Under the pieces are notes generated by a model. That model had not been told where the DNA came from and made no database searches. It saw nothing but the letters and a program-made list of their open reading frames with translations. The translations under genes and the position numbers were made by a program. DNA of 64,000 bases from Cylindrodendrum hubeiense (taxonomy: Eukaryota > Ascomycota > Sordariomycetes > Hypocreales > Nectriaceae). This document shows, in pieces, positions 46,884 to 57,322 of this stretch (within the stretch, counting starts at the first letter, position 1; every line of letters starts with the position of its first letter). The stretch covers positions 26,306-90,305 of the forward strand of contig JAANBB010000133.1 in the NCBI GenBank assembly GCA_014621425.1, given 5' to 3'.

Positions 46884-47344
46884 CGTGAAAGAGCACGAGC
46901 TGGTTGTTGGTTGGTAAAAGGGTAAAGGAAGTTGGCCAATTGGCCTCCAAGTTACTGCGTTGAGGTTGCCAGGAGCTAGTAGTGGAGCTTCGACGTGAAG
47001 CTGAGGTGGCCTCTGAATCTGGAAAGCGCGGACCACTTACCTAAGCTGCACGCACGGTAGGTTCGGGGAGAGTCGTCATCATTGGATGTCTTTTATCACG
47101 TGACATAGGCAACCGTGAGACACGCTAACCCCGATTCAGCACCATGTTTACTTCCACCCAAAACACAGCTACTCTTGGCCCTTTGACGTTCGTCCCACCA
47201 CAACCTTCAGTGCGCCAGCATCCACGAACCCCGCCCCAACCATTTTCGATCATTCATTGAGCTCATATCATTCCAAACTGCTCCTCTGGAGCTGAATCTC
47301 AAGTTATATTACTTGCCCCTCTGCTCTGGGCAGCACTTGACGAC
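46884..47344. promoter_or_regulatory. Divergent promoter region with a Cbf1-type palindrome
   Basis: 461 bp between the starts of ost3 and the coiled-coil gene. ATCACGTGAC at 47095-47104 matches the full RTCACRTGAY centromere/methionine-type element bound by Cbf1 in yeasts. Binding here is inferred. Confidence 0.55.
47095..47104. promoter_or_regulatory. ATCACGTGAC, full Cbf1-type site
   Basis: Complete RTCACRTGAY match between the divergent genes ost3 and the coiled-coil AT-hook gene. Confidence 0.55.
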
Positions 47345-49146
47345 ATGGGCGCGAAGTCGGCCGAGGTAAGGCCATCTAATTTCTAATAGCAAGTTGGCTA
47401 GTATAGGCATGCTAATTTCTCTCGAACAGCGTATGGCTCGAATAAGCGATCTCTCCATGGAACACCAAGGCAACATTCATCAAATCGACCTGGTCAACCG
47501 GGACGAGGAGGCCCGTCGGCTCAAGTTACGTCTCTTGTCCCTACGGGATGAGAATGCCCTGTTGAAGGACAGGGTGATCCAGAGAGACGCTCGCCTCAAT
47601 CTTCTTTCTCGACAAGGGGATGATGTTCAGGCTGAGCTCGAGGAAGCAAGGGAGAACGCCAAACTCCAGGATGCCAGGCTCAAGAAGCAGACCAACGAAT
47701 TGACGGTCCTCAAGGTAGAACAAGAGATGCCTGGCCAGAATTATCTGACTGACTGGGAAATAGACCGAACTTGGCTCACTCAATGGGTCCATGCAAGACT
47801 CCAGCAAAGCTTTACAGGAAAAGTTCGCCCTCGACCGAGAACTGAACCGAATCCGACCCGAAATTGAACACCTGAAATCACAACTCACAAATCATCAGGC
47901 CGTGGTTGCTGAGAAGCAAGATCTTCAGAGACAACTAAATTCCCTCGAAGTAGAGCTACAAAACGAAAAGCGATCCAAACAACGCCTCCAACAGAAAAGC
48001 GATGCTGAATCTAGTGAGGATTGGAAGACGCGTTTAGGAGCAGTGGAGAAGAAGCATGCATCCGAGAGGAAGGAATGGGAAAAGGTGAAAAAGGAGCATG
48101 AGCGAGATCTTCGAGAGGCTCAGGGCCAAAGCGAACGGCTGGAGGAACGTGTGTCAACGATCAAGTCCAAGCTCAAGAATGTGCAGTCCGAGCTGAAGGA
48201 TGCACGAGACGAGCTCGAAAGCTGCCGCGCAGAGCTCGAAGCCACGCGGAAGCTATCTCGAAAGGCGAGCGACCAGCCTAAGAAGACGGTCACCATGAAG
48301 ACTCAGCCTTCTCGCAAACGTCGGGTCAACGAGATGACCATGGAAGATATCAGCATCGGGACACCTGGACCGGATGAAACCACCTTCAAGCGGCCGATGA
48401 AGAAGCGCGCAGCTGAGCTTGCATTGGTTGGAGAGAAGTCAACGTTCTCCATCACGCCCTTCCTGAGCAGGACCAAGAACATGTCCGACGAGTCCATGGA
48501 CTTGCCATCTCCAACCAACAAACCAGCGGGTGTCCCGGAAGCAGTGATCGAGGAGGAAGAAGAAGAAGAGGAGGAAGAAGAGGAAGAGAGAGAAGAATCA
48601 CCTGCGAGGTCCGACTCTCATGTGTCGGAGGAGCCAATGCCTGATGTGGCTGTGGAAACTAAGAAGACAAAGGATTCTAAGGCAGCGAAGGCTCGGGGCA
48701 GACCGCGGAAGGTGCTCGATGATGCGCCGACGTTGAAGAAGAACATGCCGAGCGCATCGGTGCAGAAGATGCGTACCTTGCAGGCCAACAGCAAGCCTGA
48801 GAAGGTGGTGGAGAAACCGGAAGATGCAGAGCAAGAGAATGGAGCTGTGAAAAGGACCAAGAAGGGGCTGGGGCTCAAGACTAAGGGCATCGAGTCACGC
48901 CTTGGCAATACGAGTGCCCTGGAAGCGGATGGCAAGAAGAAGAAGCGCAAGATTTTGGGCAATAGTAGCAAGACGTTGTTTGACGACGATGAGGGCGAGA
49001 TAGTGCCCAGACCTGCGAAGCCACAGCTGGTTGCTGGTCGGAGGCTCAAGGCACATTTAGGTGGCGTACCCAATGCCTTTGGCGGACGGACATTCTCACC
49101 GCTGAAGAGAGACAGGCGAGGAGTCAATGCGAGCTTCCTTGCATGA
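47345..49146 (+). CDS. Coiled-coil protein with AT-hook and conserved basic C-terminus, function unknown
   Basis: Exons 47345-47365, 47430-47714 and 47764-49146 encode 562 residues. Exon 1 has seven codons. Residues about 15-260 are strongly heptad-like and charged, broken by one short non-helical patch at the second junction. The rest is low complexity: a Glu-only tract encoded near 48550-48590, then a Lys-rich region with the AT-hook core RGRPRK (near 48697-48714), SSKTLFDDDEGE, and a conserved-looking end FGGRTFSPLKRDRRG. These point to a chromosome- or spindle-associated protein, but I cannot name the family. The second intron has a weaker donor (GTAGAA) and is needed to keep the frame open. 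It is divergent from ost3. Confidence 0.7.
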
Positions 49147-49770
49147 GAAACAGAGCGAGATTGGAATGATGGACGGCGATATGGTTACATGGTCACGGTT
49201 GCATGGGCGGCGTTTGGGATTGAGGCTCCGGGAGTTTTTATATTGCAGGTTTGTGTCTGAGTTGAATTGAATCGAAATGAATTGAGAGAATCCAAGTATT
49301 TACTAGGTATGCATTGATATTGTGAAGCGATTGTATCATTTTCACGAGCAACCGATTGCGCTGTACGTTGTCTGGGTGTTTTAGTGAACATGATATCTCT
49401 GGGTGAATTTGATACAAATGCTTCTCTCTACGCTGTATTCAGTAAGCCGCGATGTGAGACTAGGTCCATCTACCTAGATGGACGCGTAGATAGATAAGTA
49501 CGAACATGATATATTTTATATTGTGCCTGGTTCCTGGTTAATTGGATCTAATAGGTACATACTATATAAGTTGTGAGGTATTGCATAGTCTTGTATCAAA
49601 GAAGAAAAAAAAGGTCCTAGCTCCCACCTCAAGAACTTCAATCCACTCGCTTTTTCTTGACGATGAAGGCGAGGTCATCGTCTCTCACCTTTCCTCTCAG
49701 TATCCACCGCCGAAGCGCAATCATCTAGGTCCCGGGCCATTTATTTTTGCTGGAGTTCAGCTTTGGTGCA
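49147..49770. other. Intergenic between the coiled-coil gene and mrm2
   Basis: About 620 bp with AT-rich sequence near 49500-49560 and short CTACCTAGATGG/TAGATAGATA motifs near 49470-49497. It includes the mrm2 promoter. No gene recognised. Confidence 0.5.
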
Positions 49771-51187
49771 ATGATTCCCCGACCAGCCGCGCGCCTCACA
49801 AGCCTCTTGCGCTTCTCTAGTCTCCCGCGTGTGTCGACGCACTCACTCGGGCCGCCAGCAGTATGGCTTGCGCGCTCAGCCTCGTCAACGTCGCGTTGGA
49901 AGCAGCGGCAGGGCCGTGATTCCTTTGCCAGGGATGCAAAGGTGCAAGGACTGAAGAGCCGGGCGGCATTTAAGTTGTTGGAGGTATGTTGTCGTCTTGG
50001 CGTCTGCGTTGCTTCGTGATTTTAATGCTTGTGCTGACGAGTTGGGAGATGGACGCCAAGTACAGAATCTTCAAGGGCAATGGCCAGACAGTTATTGATT
50101 TGGTGAGTCTCGCTCGCATAACACGTAGTTGGAACCGTCGAGCTAATCTACGCACAGGGCTACGCCCCAGGAAGTTGGTCTCAGGTATGTCGTTGACTGT
50201 GGACTGTCGTTCGCATGCACGATGCAACCCGCTTCTGGTTCCCTATGGCTCATCCATTCATCCTTAATAGGTTGCGATGGAGAGAATACGCCCTCATGGC
50301 CGGGTAATTGGTATCGACCTCATCCCAGCCCAACCTCCACGCGGTGTCACCACCTTCCAAGGAGACTTCCTCTCCCCCAGTGTGCAGGCCATGGTCAAGA
50401 CCTTCATCATCGACTCACATCAACACCAGTCTTATCCACCAGATGATCAGGACCCTGAAAACCCGACGGACGATGTTGACGACGTCGACGCTCAAGACGT
50501 TGATCGGCCTAGCTACATTGACATGGAGCGCCATGCCGTTCCGTCTCCGGAGTCGTCAGCGCCAACCTTGAATGCCTCAGAGCGTCTTGTAGATGTTTGT
50601 CGACCCCCTCTCTTTCTCACACCCCTTTCCCTAATCACAGGCGGCGAGAGACTCCCTAGTGCACGATTTCTAACCCTCTGTCTAGGTCGTCTTGAGTGAC
50701 ATGTCAGCACCCTGGGAGCAAACATCCGGTTTCAACGTGAACACCCTGAGTAATCCCTATCATAGGCTGATGAACACGAGCGGCAACGCCTTTCGGGACC
50801 ATGCCGGCAGCATGGTGAGTACAATCACAAATCCCACTCCCCTTTCGTCTTTCGTAACGAGTGCTCTGAGGTGACACTGGACGATTCATCGGTTTAGGAT
50901 CTCTGCGCCGCGGCCCTACAATTTGCGAGCGACACCCTCAAGGCCGGCGGGCACTTTGTTTGCAAGTTCTACCAGGGCTCCGAGGACAAGCTTTTCGAGA
51001 AGAAGTTGAAATCCATGTTTGTCAAGGTATACAGAGAGAAACCAGAGTCGTCGAGGAAGGTAAGTCTTCCATCATCAACCCTCGACAGTCCAAGACGACT
51101 GACTGTGAGACTACGTAGGAGAGCAAGGAGGCATACTTTGTTGCACTGCGACGGAAAGGCAACGCCACTGTAAAATTAGACCCATAA
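49771..51187 (+). CDS. mrm2: Mitochondrial 21S rRNA 2'-O-methyltransferase Mrm2 (FtsJ/RrmJ family)
   Basis: Seven exons (49771-49983, 50049-50102, 50158-50184, 50271-50594, 50686-50814, 50898-51059, 51119-51187) encode 325 residues. The N-terminal 45 residues are Arg/Ser-rich without acidic residues, as in a mitochondrial presequence. The RrmJ core follows: SRAAFKL with catalytic Lys68, GYAPGSWSQ (the SAM loop), VIGIDLIP, VLSDMSAP with Asp211, FVCKFYQG with Lys272 and SKEAYFVA with Glu307, completing the K-D-K-E tetrad. Mrm2 methylates a uridine in the A-loop of mitochondrial large rRNA. An acidic Asp-rich insertion (about 140-185) before motif IV is unlike the bacterial enzyme. The gene converges on eL18. 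Confidence 0.92.
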
Positions 51188-51427
51188 TGTCATAATAAGT
51201 AATCATTTGCACGTTCGTTAGAGACATTGTCCAGTCTCGACTCTCTTTCACGGATAACGTTCCAATCATGGCGGCAGCAGTGCGCAAGAATTTCATTGTA
51301 GAATTTTGTGATACCTAGCCACGCCAATTCCATGCAAGACCCATCTGCAAACCGAATGCCGGTATCAATTGCCTGATATACTGGCCGGAACTCCTCCCGA
51401 GGCCAATCATTTTCGTCACAACCCTCC

Positions 51428-52251
51428 TTAGACCTTGAAACCACGCGAGCGTCTTCGGCCACGGGCTCGCTCGAACTTGCGGCCCTTGGACTCGACATAG
51501 GGTTTCTGCGAGGCAAGTCAGATGGTGCTACAGTCACAAAATGTGTAGGTTCACGTACCTTGTTCGAGTGGGGACCGAAGCCGAAGTGCTTGACGGCCTC
51601 ACGGGCGTTCTTGGGGCCACGGAGGATCAGGGTGTTGCTTCCAGTGGGGGCACGGAGAGCAAGCTGGTCCAGGGTGATGGCCTCGCCGCCGGCAGCGATG
51701 ACGCGAGCACGGGCAGTGGCGGTGAATCGCAGGGCAGCGACGGTGGTCTTGGGGAACTGCAGCAGACGGTTGTCGTCGGTGACAGTGCCGACAACGACGA
51801 CGGTTCGCTTCTCGCCCTCCTTCAGGTTGGCCACAATGCGGGACAACGAGACGGGAGGTCGGTTGATCTTGGACGTAAAGAGACGTCGGAGAACGACCTT
51901 GTTGAAGGAAGAGTCGGTTCGGCCTAGAATGTGCAAAATGTTAATCGGCTGCCAGCGGCTCGGCGACAGCGCCTGGGACGGAACGTACGGGCCAGGAAGC
52001 GGTAAAGCTTCACCAAGAGCTTAAGGTAGACATTGTCGCTCTTGGGGGCAGTGCGGTGCGTGCCCTTGACGTGGTGGCGGTCGAGATCGATACCTGTAGG
52101 GTGAAGCCATCGTCAGCCATTTGGTTCAAGCATGCTCAAGAGCGGCAACGCTGTCTTGCAGAAACAAGATGGTGCCTTGATCGCAGAGAGAAGCCTGGGG
52201 CTTCTCTCTACTCGCATACAGAAGCTGAGCTGAAAAACTCCACGTACCCAT
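51428..52251 (-). CDS. rpl18: Cytosolic large-subunit ribosomal protein eL18
   Basis: Exons 52251-52248, 52093-51989, 51923-51559 and 51505-51428 encode 183 residues. The first coding exon is just ATGG; the intron follows at once (GTACGT). The protein reads [20 protein letters not shown], then [23 protein letters not shown], a core with [13 protein letters not shown] and [15 protein letters not shown], and ends [18 protein letters not shown], all typical of eL18. Intron 1 contains a perfect 11-bp hairpin (see that entry). Three introns in 820 bp. mrm2 converges from the left, 240 bp away. Confidence 0.95.
52185..52209. repeat. Perfect 11-bp inverted repeat (hairpin) in eL18 intron 1
   Basis: AGAGAGAAGCC at 52185-52195 and GGCTTCTCTCT at 52199-52209 are exact reverse complements separated by TGG. 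The repeat lies inside the 154-nt first intron, about 40 nt from its donor, so the pre-mRNA can form a stable stem. Confidence 0.85.
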
Positions 52252-53130
52252 GGCGGCGGTTGTCGCTGTGAAATTTGGCGATGATGGGTGGTGTTGCGAC
52301 TGGCCTTCCTTCACCTTTTCGAAAAAATTCAAGGGCTCGAGGTGAGTGGGACTCTGCCCACCACAGGAGCGGGCAATTCATAAGGCGGTCAATTGCGGCA
52401 ATTAGGGCACGTTGTGACTCTGACTGTATTTGTACTAGTGCAAAAATATTTTGGCAATGGAAGTACGTACTCTGATCGGCTGACCATCGGCGAATGATTG
52501 AGGCGCCATGCACACCGAGCCTCACCGAGTACACCGAGATCGACAGCCTGTCACAGTCTATCCTATCATCCATATTGAGGAAGGGTGGACTCGACAATAA
52601 TATAATGTTTCGCGCTAGGATACATATAATTTGAGGAATATATAAGAATGGCTTTTTTCCGAGGCATGTTCGACAGTAGGTTTCACCGTTGTGATTCTCG
52701 ACACTCACTGCACCGATGATGCTCGCACTCTTAGTTGTCTTGTCCTTGATCGAACACCCCACAGACAAGCAAAAATTATGATAAAATACAGGAAACGGTG
52801 CTCATCTATTGTTGAAAGATACCTATATATCCATTATATCGCGCCGGAATAGAGTTGCCATGTCGTCTCTTGAATAGTGCGTAACCTTGTCAACCACGCC
52901 TGCGCTCTGCAAGTTCGGCCTAGGCTTGCGCGGATCTAACCTCCCATTGTTGTAGCTTCCCACTGTTGTAACCTCTCATTGTTGTAACCTCTCACTGTTG
53001 TAACCTCCCATTGCTGTAAATCCACTGTCGCTCTTGTTCCTGATTTCCTTTTGTAGAATAGCCAATTCCTCCCTCCCATGCCCAGCCCAGTGCAACCGCC
53101 CAATATGCTATTGTCACAAACTCATACATG
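52252..53130. promoter_or_regulatory. eL18 promoter and 3' flank of the mitochondrial carrier
   Basis: The left part is the upstream region of eL18. The right part contains a 16-bp tandem repeat (52938-53017, listed apart). No gene recognised. Confidence 0.5.
52938..53017. repeat. Five tandem copies of a 16-bp unit
   Basis: The unit AACCTCYCAYTGTTGT is repeated exactly every 16 bp five times. Variation is limited to C/T at two positions and a few changes in units 2 and 5. It lies about 115 bp beyond the stop codon of the mitochondrial carrier, probably in or just past its 3' UTR. Confidence 0.9.
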
Positions 53131-54387
53131 TCATAGGGAGTGAGGTTCAGCGTCTGGTCTCTGGTTGACCAAGAAGTCGCGAGTCATTTCGAAACTCAGC
53201 CAACTTGATGCCATGCTGGGGGCGACCTTGAGAAGATTAGGGACGATGCCTTTGTAGAGACCCCTTATCCCCTCATTAACCACGATCACACGGATGGCAT
53301 CCGGCACAGACTTGTACCGGTAGCCCATGCCTGACATGGTGTTGATCTGGAACCGCCGACGAAGTACATCGCTATGAATGCCGTTAGCAATGTCCTGCGT
53401 GGTAGTCATGGTATTACTCACAAAGGATAGGTGCAGGTTTGGGCAACTGCACCAGAGATGGCACCGGCGAGTAGTTTCCGAGTGGCACTGGGATTCTGCT
53501 CTCCCTCTGGAGTCAAGTACTTTCGAACCGACTCATACACCATGAAATTGAGGCCGACCTGGATTCTCGTGTTAATGATGAGAATGAACACCGCGATGGA
53601 GTCTATGACTTACATAGGGCGCGACACCAGCTACAGTCGGGATGATGCCTCTATACAGTGCAGTCATGCCACCTTCGGTCTTATACATGCGCACCAAGGT
53701 GGTCCACATGCCAGGTAGTTTGTCAGGTCTGTCTCCCAGCTCGGCAAAGCTCGCTGACTGGATGGAAAGTCGGGTTCGTACAATATCGAGGGGATATGTG
53801 AGGAAGACGGAGGTGATTCCCGCAAAGCCGCCACAAATAAGGCGATTGAACGGGGATAGATCAGCGCCTGGGGACACCTCGAAAAAGCTCTGTGCCGCTG
53901 TCAGTAGTGGCCATGTGAGAAAGGGACACATGTGCTTACCCGTTTATAAAAGTTGTAACTGCTGAACTGGACGGCCGAGTATGGAACAATGCGGATGCAG
54001 TTGGTGCCATTGCCGCGCATGAAGCCCCTCCAGCCCTCCTCTCGCCACATCTTAGCTAGGGCCTGTCCGACGGAAAGTTTATAGGCATCTCGCCCGACGC
54101 TCTGGATCTGCATCAGAATCTTGAGGCGTTCTAAAGGTGAGACGACGGTTCGGGACACGGCGCCGGCGATACCGCCAGCGCAAAATGCGGCAATGACAGG
54201 CTGAGAGACGGTATCTCGGAGTTGTTCGAGGCGCCTCTCGCCCGCAGTTGGCGGATTGACCATGTCTGGCTCCGACTGTCGAGCGTCAGCGGTGTTGTCT
54301 GGAGTGGGAAGCAATCATGGGTGGGCGGGAGTAGAGGCGGGAGTAGGAGCGATCGCAGCATCAAGGGGTTGAACGTACAGCAGACAT
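53131..54387 (-). CDS. Mitochondrial carrier family protein (SLC25A42 / YPR011C-like)
   Basis: Exons 54387-54379, 54275-53940, 53889-53614, 53558-53422 and 53371-53131 encode 332 residues. The first exon has three codons (MSA); the phase-0 join to SEPDMVNPP uses a CTGAC branch and CAG acceptor. Three repeats of about 100 residues each carry the carrier signature: PLERLK, PLDIVRTR and PFDVLRRR, with matching GxxRGxxP-type turns such as GWRGFMRGN and GLYKGIVPN. The order and spacing suit carriers for CoA, ADP or adenosine phosphosulfates; yeast YPR011C moves APS/PAPS. The substrate cannot be fixed from the sequence. An alternative start at MVNPP would shorten the N-terminus by about seven residues. 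Confidence 0.88.
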
Positions 54388-56110
54388 GATGACAGACGGG
54401 GTTGTCGCGTCGTGTCCTGCGGCTCAATTGGACCTGAACAAGGCTTCTGCACCGGATATACGACCCTGTTTCCTGGAAGGTCCTGGGCTGGTCGCATCAA
54501 CGGAGCGACCAGGGCTGCCAGGAAGGTCGAGCGTTGAGCGTCGGCGGGAGAACTCGAGGGGCCCGCTGTGCCTGGGTATTCTCAACTGTGCTCTGATATC
54601 TCGGCGGGGCGTGGCAGCTCCAAAGAGGGCGATGATATGCCGGGACGAGGAGACAGGAGGCAGTCGGCAACCATCGGGGGAGGACTGGGATGCTTCTGCG
54701 CCGGAGCTGACGACGATGTTGCGCGGGGAGGCGGCGGCTGGCTGGCCGATTCGCGACGTCGACAGCAGCGATCGCCTTTAATGATGCTCGTGGAGGTGTT
54801 GGAGAGGTAGACGGCCCATGGAGGCGGTGCGTTGTGGGCTATAGGAGCGGGATGGGCGCGTGGACCGGCGATGCGGATGACTTCGGGGCGCGCGTGGTCC
54901 CGGTATTCCCTCGCCTCGGAGATGGCTTTAGTGGGGTCGTGGCTTGGGCGAGCTAGGCCGACCGTCTCAAGACGGGTGATGGCGGCCGAGTGCCGGTCAA
55001 TCAGAGAGCAATGTAGCGTATACAATGGGCACACGATGTGGATGCTCAGATGTGCGACTGGAGTATCATGCTCTCATTGGGAAGGCATGAAAGCGGCGCT
55101 TCTGTGGATCGAAGAACGAAAGCTGAAGCGCTCTCGATGGTTTCGGCTACCATACCTTGGTGAGCTCAAAGCTGGCTGGCCGGTCAAAGCTGGAGGTGGC
55201 TGTGCCGGGTTCGAGGGCCAGGCAGGGTAGGTACGTACCTGCGTATTCCGTACCTACCGTACCTACACCGTACCTACCTACTGGTGCATCAATTCATGGG
55301 GTAGGTGGCTCCTTACCTATCCGGACGAATACAACTTACATAGTGGACCACCTGTGGCGTCAAGTCAGGGTGCAAGGCTGAAGCTTTATCAGTTCCAGCC
55401 CCGGCCAGTCGAGTCAGACACGGCGGCTGCGAGTAGGACAATGGTGTACCATGTATGATGATTGCAGAGATTCTTGTGGTTCTGGTTGATAGATGCAGCG
55501 CCAAATGCCCCCGTGACAATGGCCTCGTTGCCAATAGTGCAAGGTACCAGACTAGAGGAAAGGGTCTATCAGGTCACGACACCTTGGTGCCTACTTTGGC
55601 GCATCCGCATAGAGGTCATGCTGGCTGGGAGGCTATATCACACCACCACCACACCGTCCCCGCATCATAGCCTCCCGGACATATGGCAGCTAGAAATGGT
55701 GGGGAGATGTGGAATTTCCACATGCATCGCGGATGGTCAAATCGTCACTTGGAAGAAGGCAACAAGAGAGAAGATATAGAACCGGAGCGTCGTGGATCCA
55801 TGATCCTCATGACGCCTTTTACGATCAACTGTCTAAACTACCCGTGAAATGTGTACTTCCATATGAAACACGTCCCGCAAAATACCATCAATCTCGCAAA
55901 TACAAAGGGCACCACGGCCGACCTCGTGGCTCCTGGGATAATTCTACGTGGCCACACATCTGGTTGGGCCATCAAGTCGGTGCTAGAAATATTGCGCATG
56001 TTAAGTGAGAGGGAAAAAAGCCACGTCCGAGTCAGAAAGCAGAAACTTTTCCTTGAAAACTTGGCCTACGACCGAGGGACGTTCCCAGCCTTGCAAATAA
56101 TGGAACTGCA
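54388..56110. other. 1.7-kb intergenic region with TACCTAC repeats
   Basis: It includes the promoter of the carrier gene on the left and the 3' flank of the SR gene on the right. At 55228-55293 are several copies of (CCG)TACCTAC. Overlapping frames up to 150 codons on both strands show no family similarity. No gene recognised. Confidence 0.45.
55228..55293. repeat. Cluster of TACCTAC motifs
   Basis: GTAGGTACGTACCT is followed by repeated CCGTACCTAC units within 65 bp. The same motif occurs singly or in pairs at about 22309-22319, 40299-40322 and 63964-63970. Confidence 0.7.
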
Positions 56111-57322
56111 TCATTCGGCAATGTCGAGATCATCGTGAACTGCTGGGGGAGGGCTGTCCTGGGCTGCGTTCTGGTTAGCAATGGCAAGTCGTGCTTTCTA
56201 CCCGGGATATGATACGTACGCTTTCGCTCTTCACCGTTGGTTCCATTCTCCCTTCGCTCGCGGTCATCACGGTCATCCTTGGAATCGCGCTCACGATCGC
56301 TGAACAATAATATTAGAATCATGGTCTGGACGAGTTAGGGGCGAGGAAGTACATACCGATGTTCAGGGCTACGAGAACGATCGCGGTCACGGCGGCCGCC
56401 TTCCCGGTCATAGTCGCGATCGCGGTCCCGTCGTTCGTCCTTGCGTGGTGAGTACTCGCGGGTGCTGCGACGGGGAGATGGCGAGCGTCCACGGCGGGGG
56501 GAACGGGCACCACGGCGGTCCCGGTCCCGGCCAGACTCGAAGCGCCAGGAGGCAGAAGGAGGCGTGCGAGCCCACTGGGCTCAATGTCAGTATGCCGCCG
56601 GCCTGAGGAGGTCAGTGCCACTGTACCTCAATCTTTAGAATATCATCACGGCCAATGCGCTTGTTGTGCATCTCATGATAGGCATCGTCGGCATCGCGTC
56701 GATCCTCGTATTCGACAAAGGCAAAGCTGATGGGAAGCCACGTCAGCAACGTGATGGGGGAGGGACAGAGTAGGCGTTGCTCACAGTCGGCTAGAGGTTG
56801 ACCTTGGTGCAGGGATGTCGCAGCGAACAAGACGTCCGTAGCTATAAGAGATATCGTCAGCATGTGGCAGAAGCGCAGTCACCCAACATATCGCCAATGG
56901 GGCCCCCTTTTCAGCATGGCATGGCATGCGCACTCTCGCGCCGATGCTTGAGAGCTATTCGTCGACTCGAACGAAAAGCGGTTGCGAAGCGAACGAGCGG
57001 ACTTATCGACGGACGGGAGCAGGTAAGGGGAGGCAAGGCTGGGGGCGTGGGCGCGTGCGAGTGCGAAAACGAGAACGAGGACGGGCGAGGGCGAGGGCGA
57101 CGAAGACGGCGAGGTGTCAAGCCAAGGGCTCGAGATCTCCGGGGGTTCTCTCGCCGTGGACGCGACGTGGACGTGGACGTGGGCGAGGACGAGGGCGTGG
57201 ACGAGGGCGAGGGCGTGGGCGTGGACGAGGTTGACATACCGTTCGAACTCGTAGGCGAGGTCGCGAGCGCGGGTGCCGTGGCTGAAGCCAGTCACGTAGA
57301 GGGTTTGGCCACCGCGAGACAT
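56111..57322 (-). CDS. SR-type splicing factor with one RRM
   Basis: Exons 57322-57240, 56841-56785, 56726-56627, 56574-56357, 56299-56220 and 56163-56111 encode 196 residues. The single RRM spans about 5-85: QTLYVTGFSHGTRARDLAYEFE (RNP2 at LYVTGF), then RLVRCDIP and LFAFVEYEDRRDADDAYHEM (RNP1). After KIEWARTPPSASW comes an RS/RD-rich tail (RSPRRGRSPSPRR, RDRDRSRSPEHR), ending PPPAVHDDLDIAE. SR proteins select splice sites and export mRNA. The first intron is long (398 nt), with simple repeats, and stays open in frame for about 360 nt. The third donor (GTACAG) is the weakest and could move by a few bases. The orthologue (Srp1 or Srp2 type) is unsettled. Confidence 0.85.
57045..57235. repeat. 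Simple-sequence tract (GGGCGT/GGACGA-type, about 6-bp period) in SR intron 1
   Basis: Two blocks, about 57045-57113 and 57154-57235, are made of imperfect GGGCGA, GGACGT and GGGCGT units. On the sense strand of the SR gene this is a C-rich, CCACGC/CCTCGT-type tract that begins right after the first donor. Confidence 0.75.
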
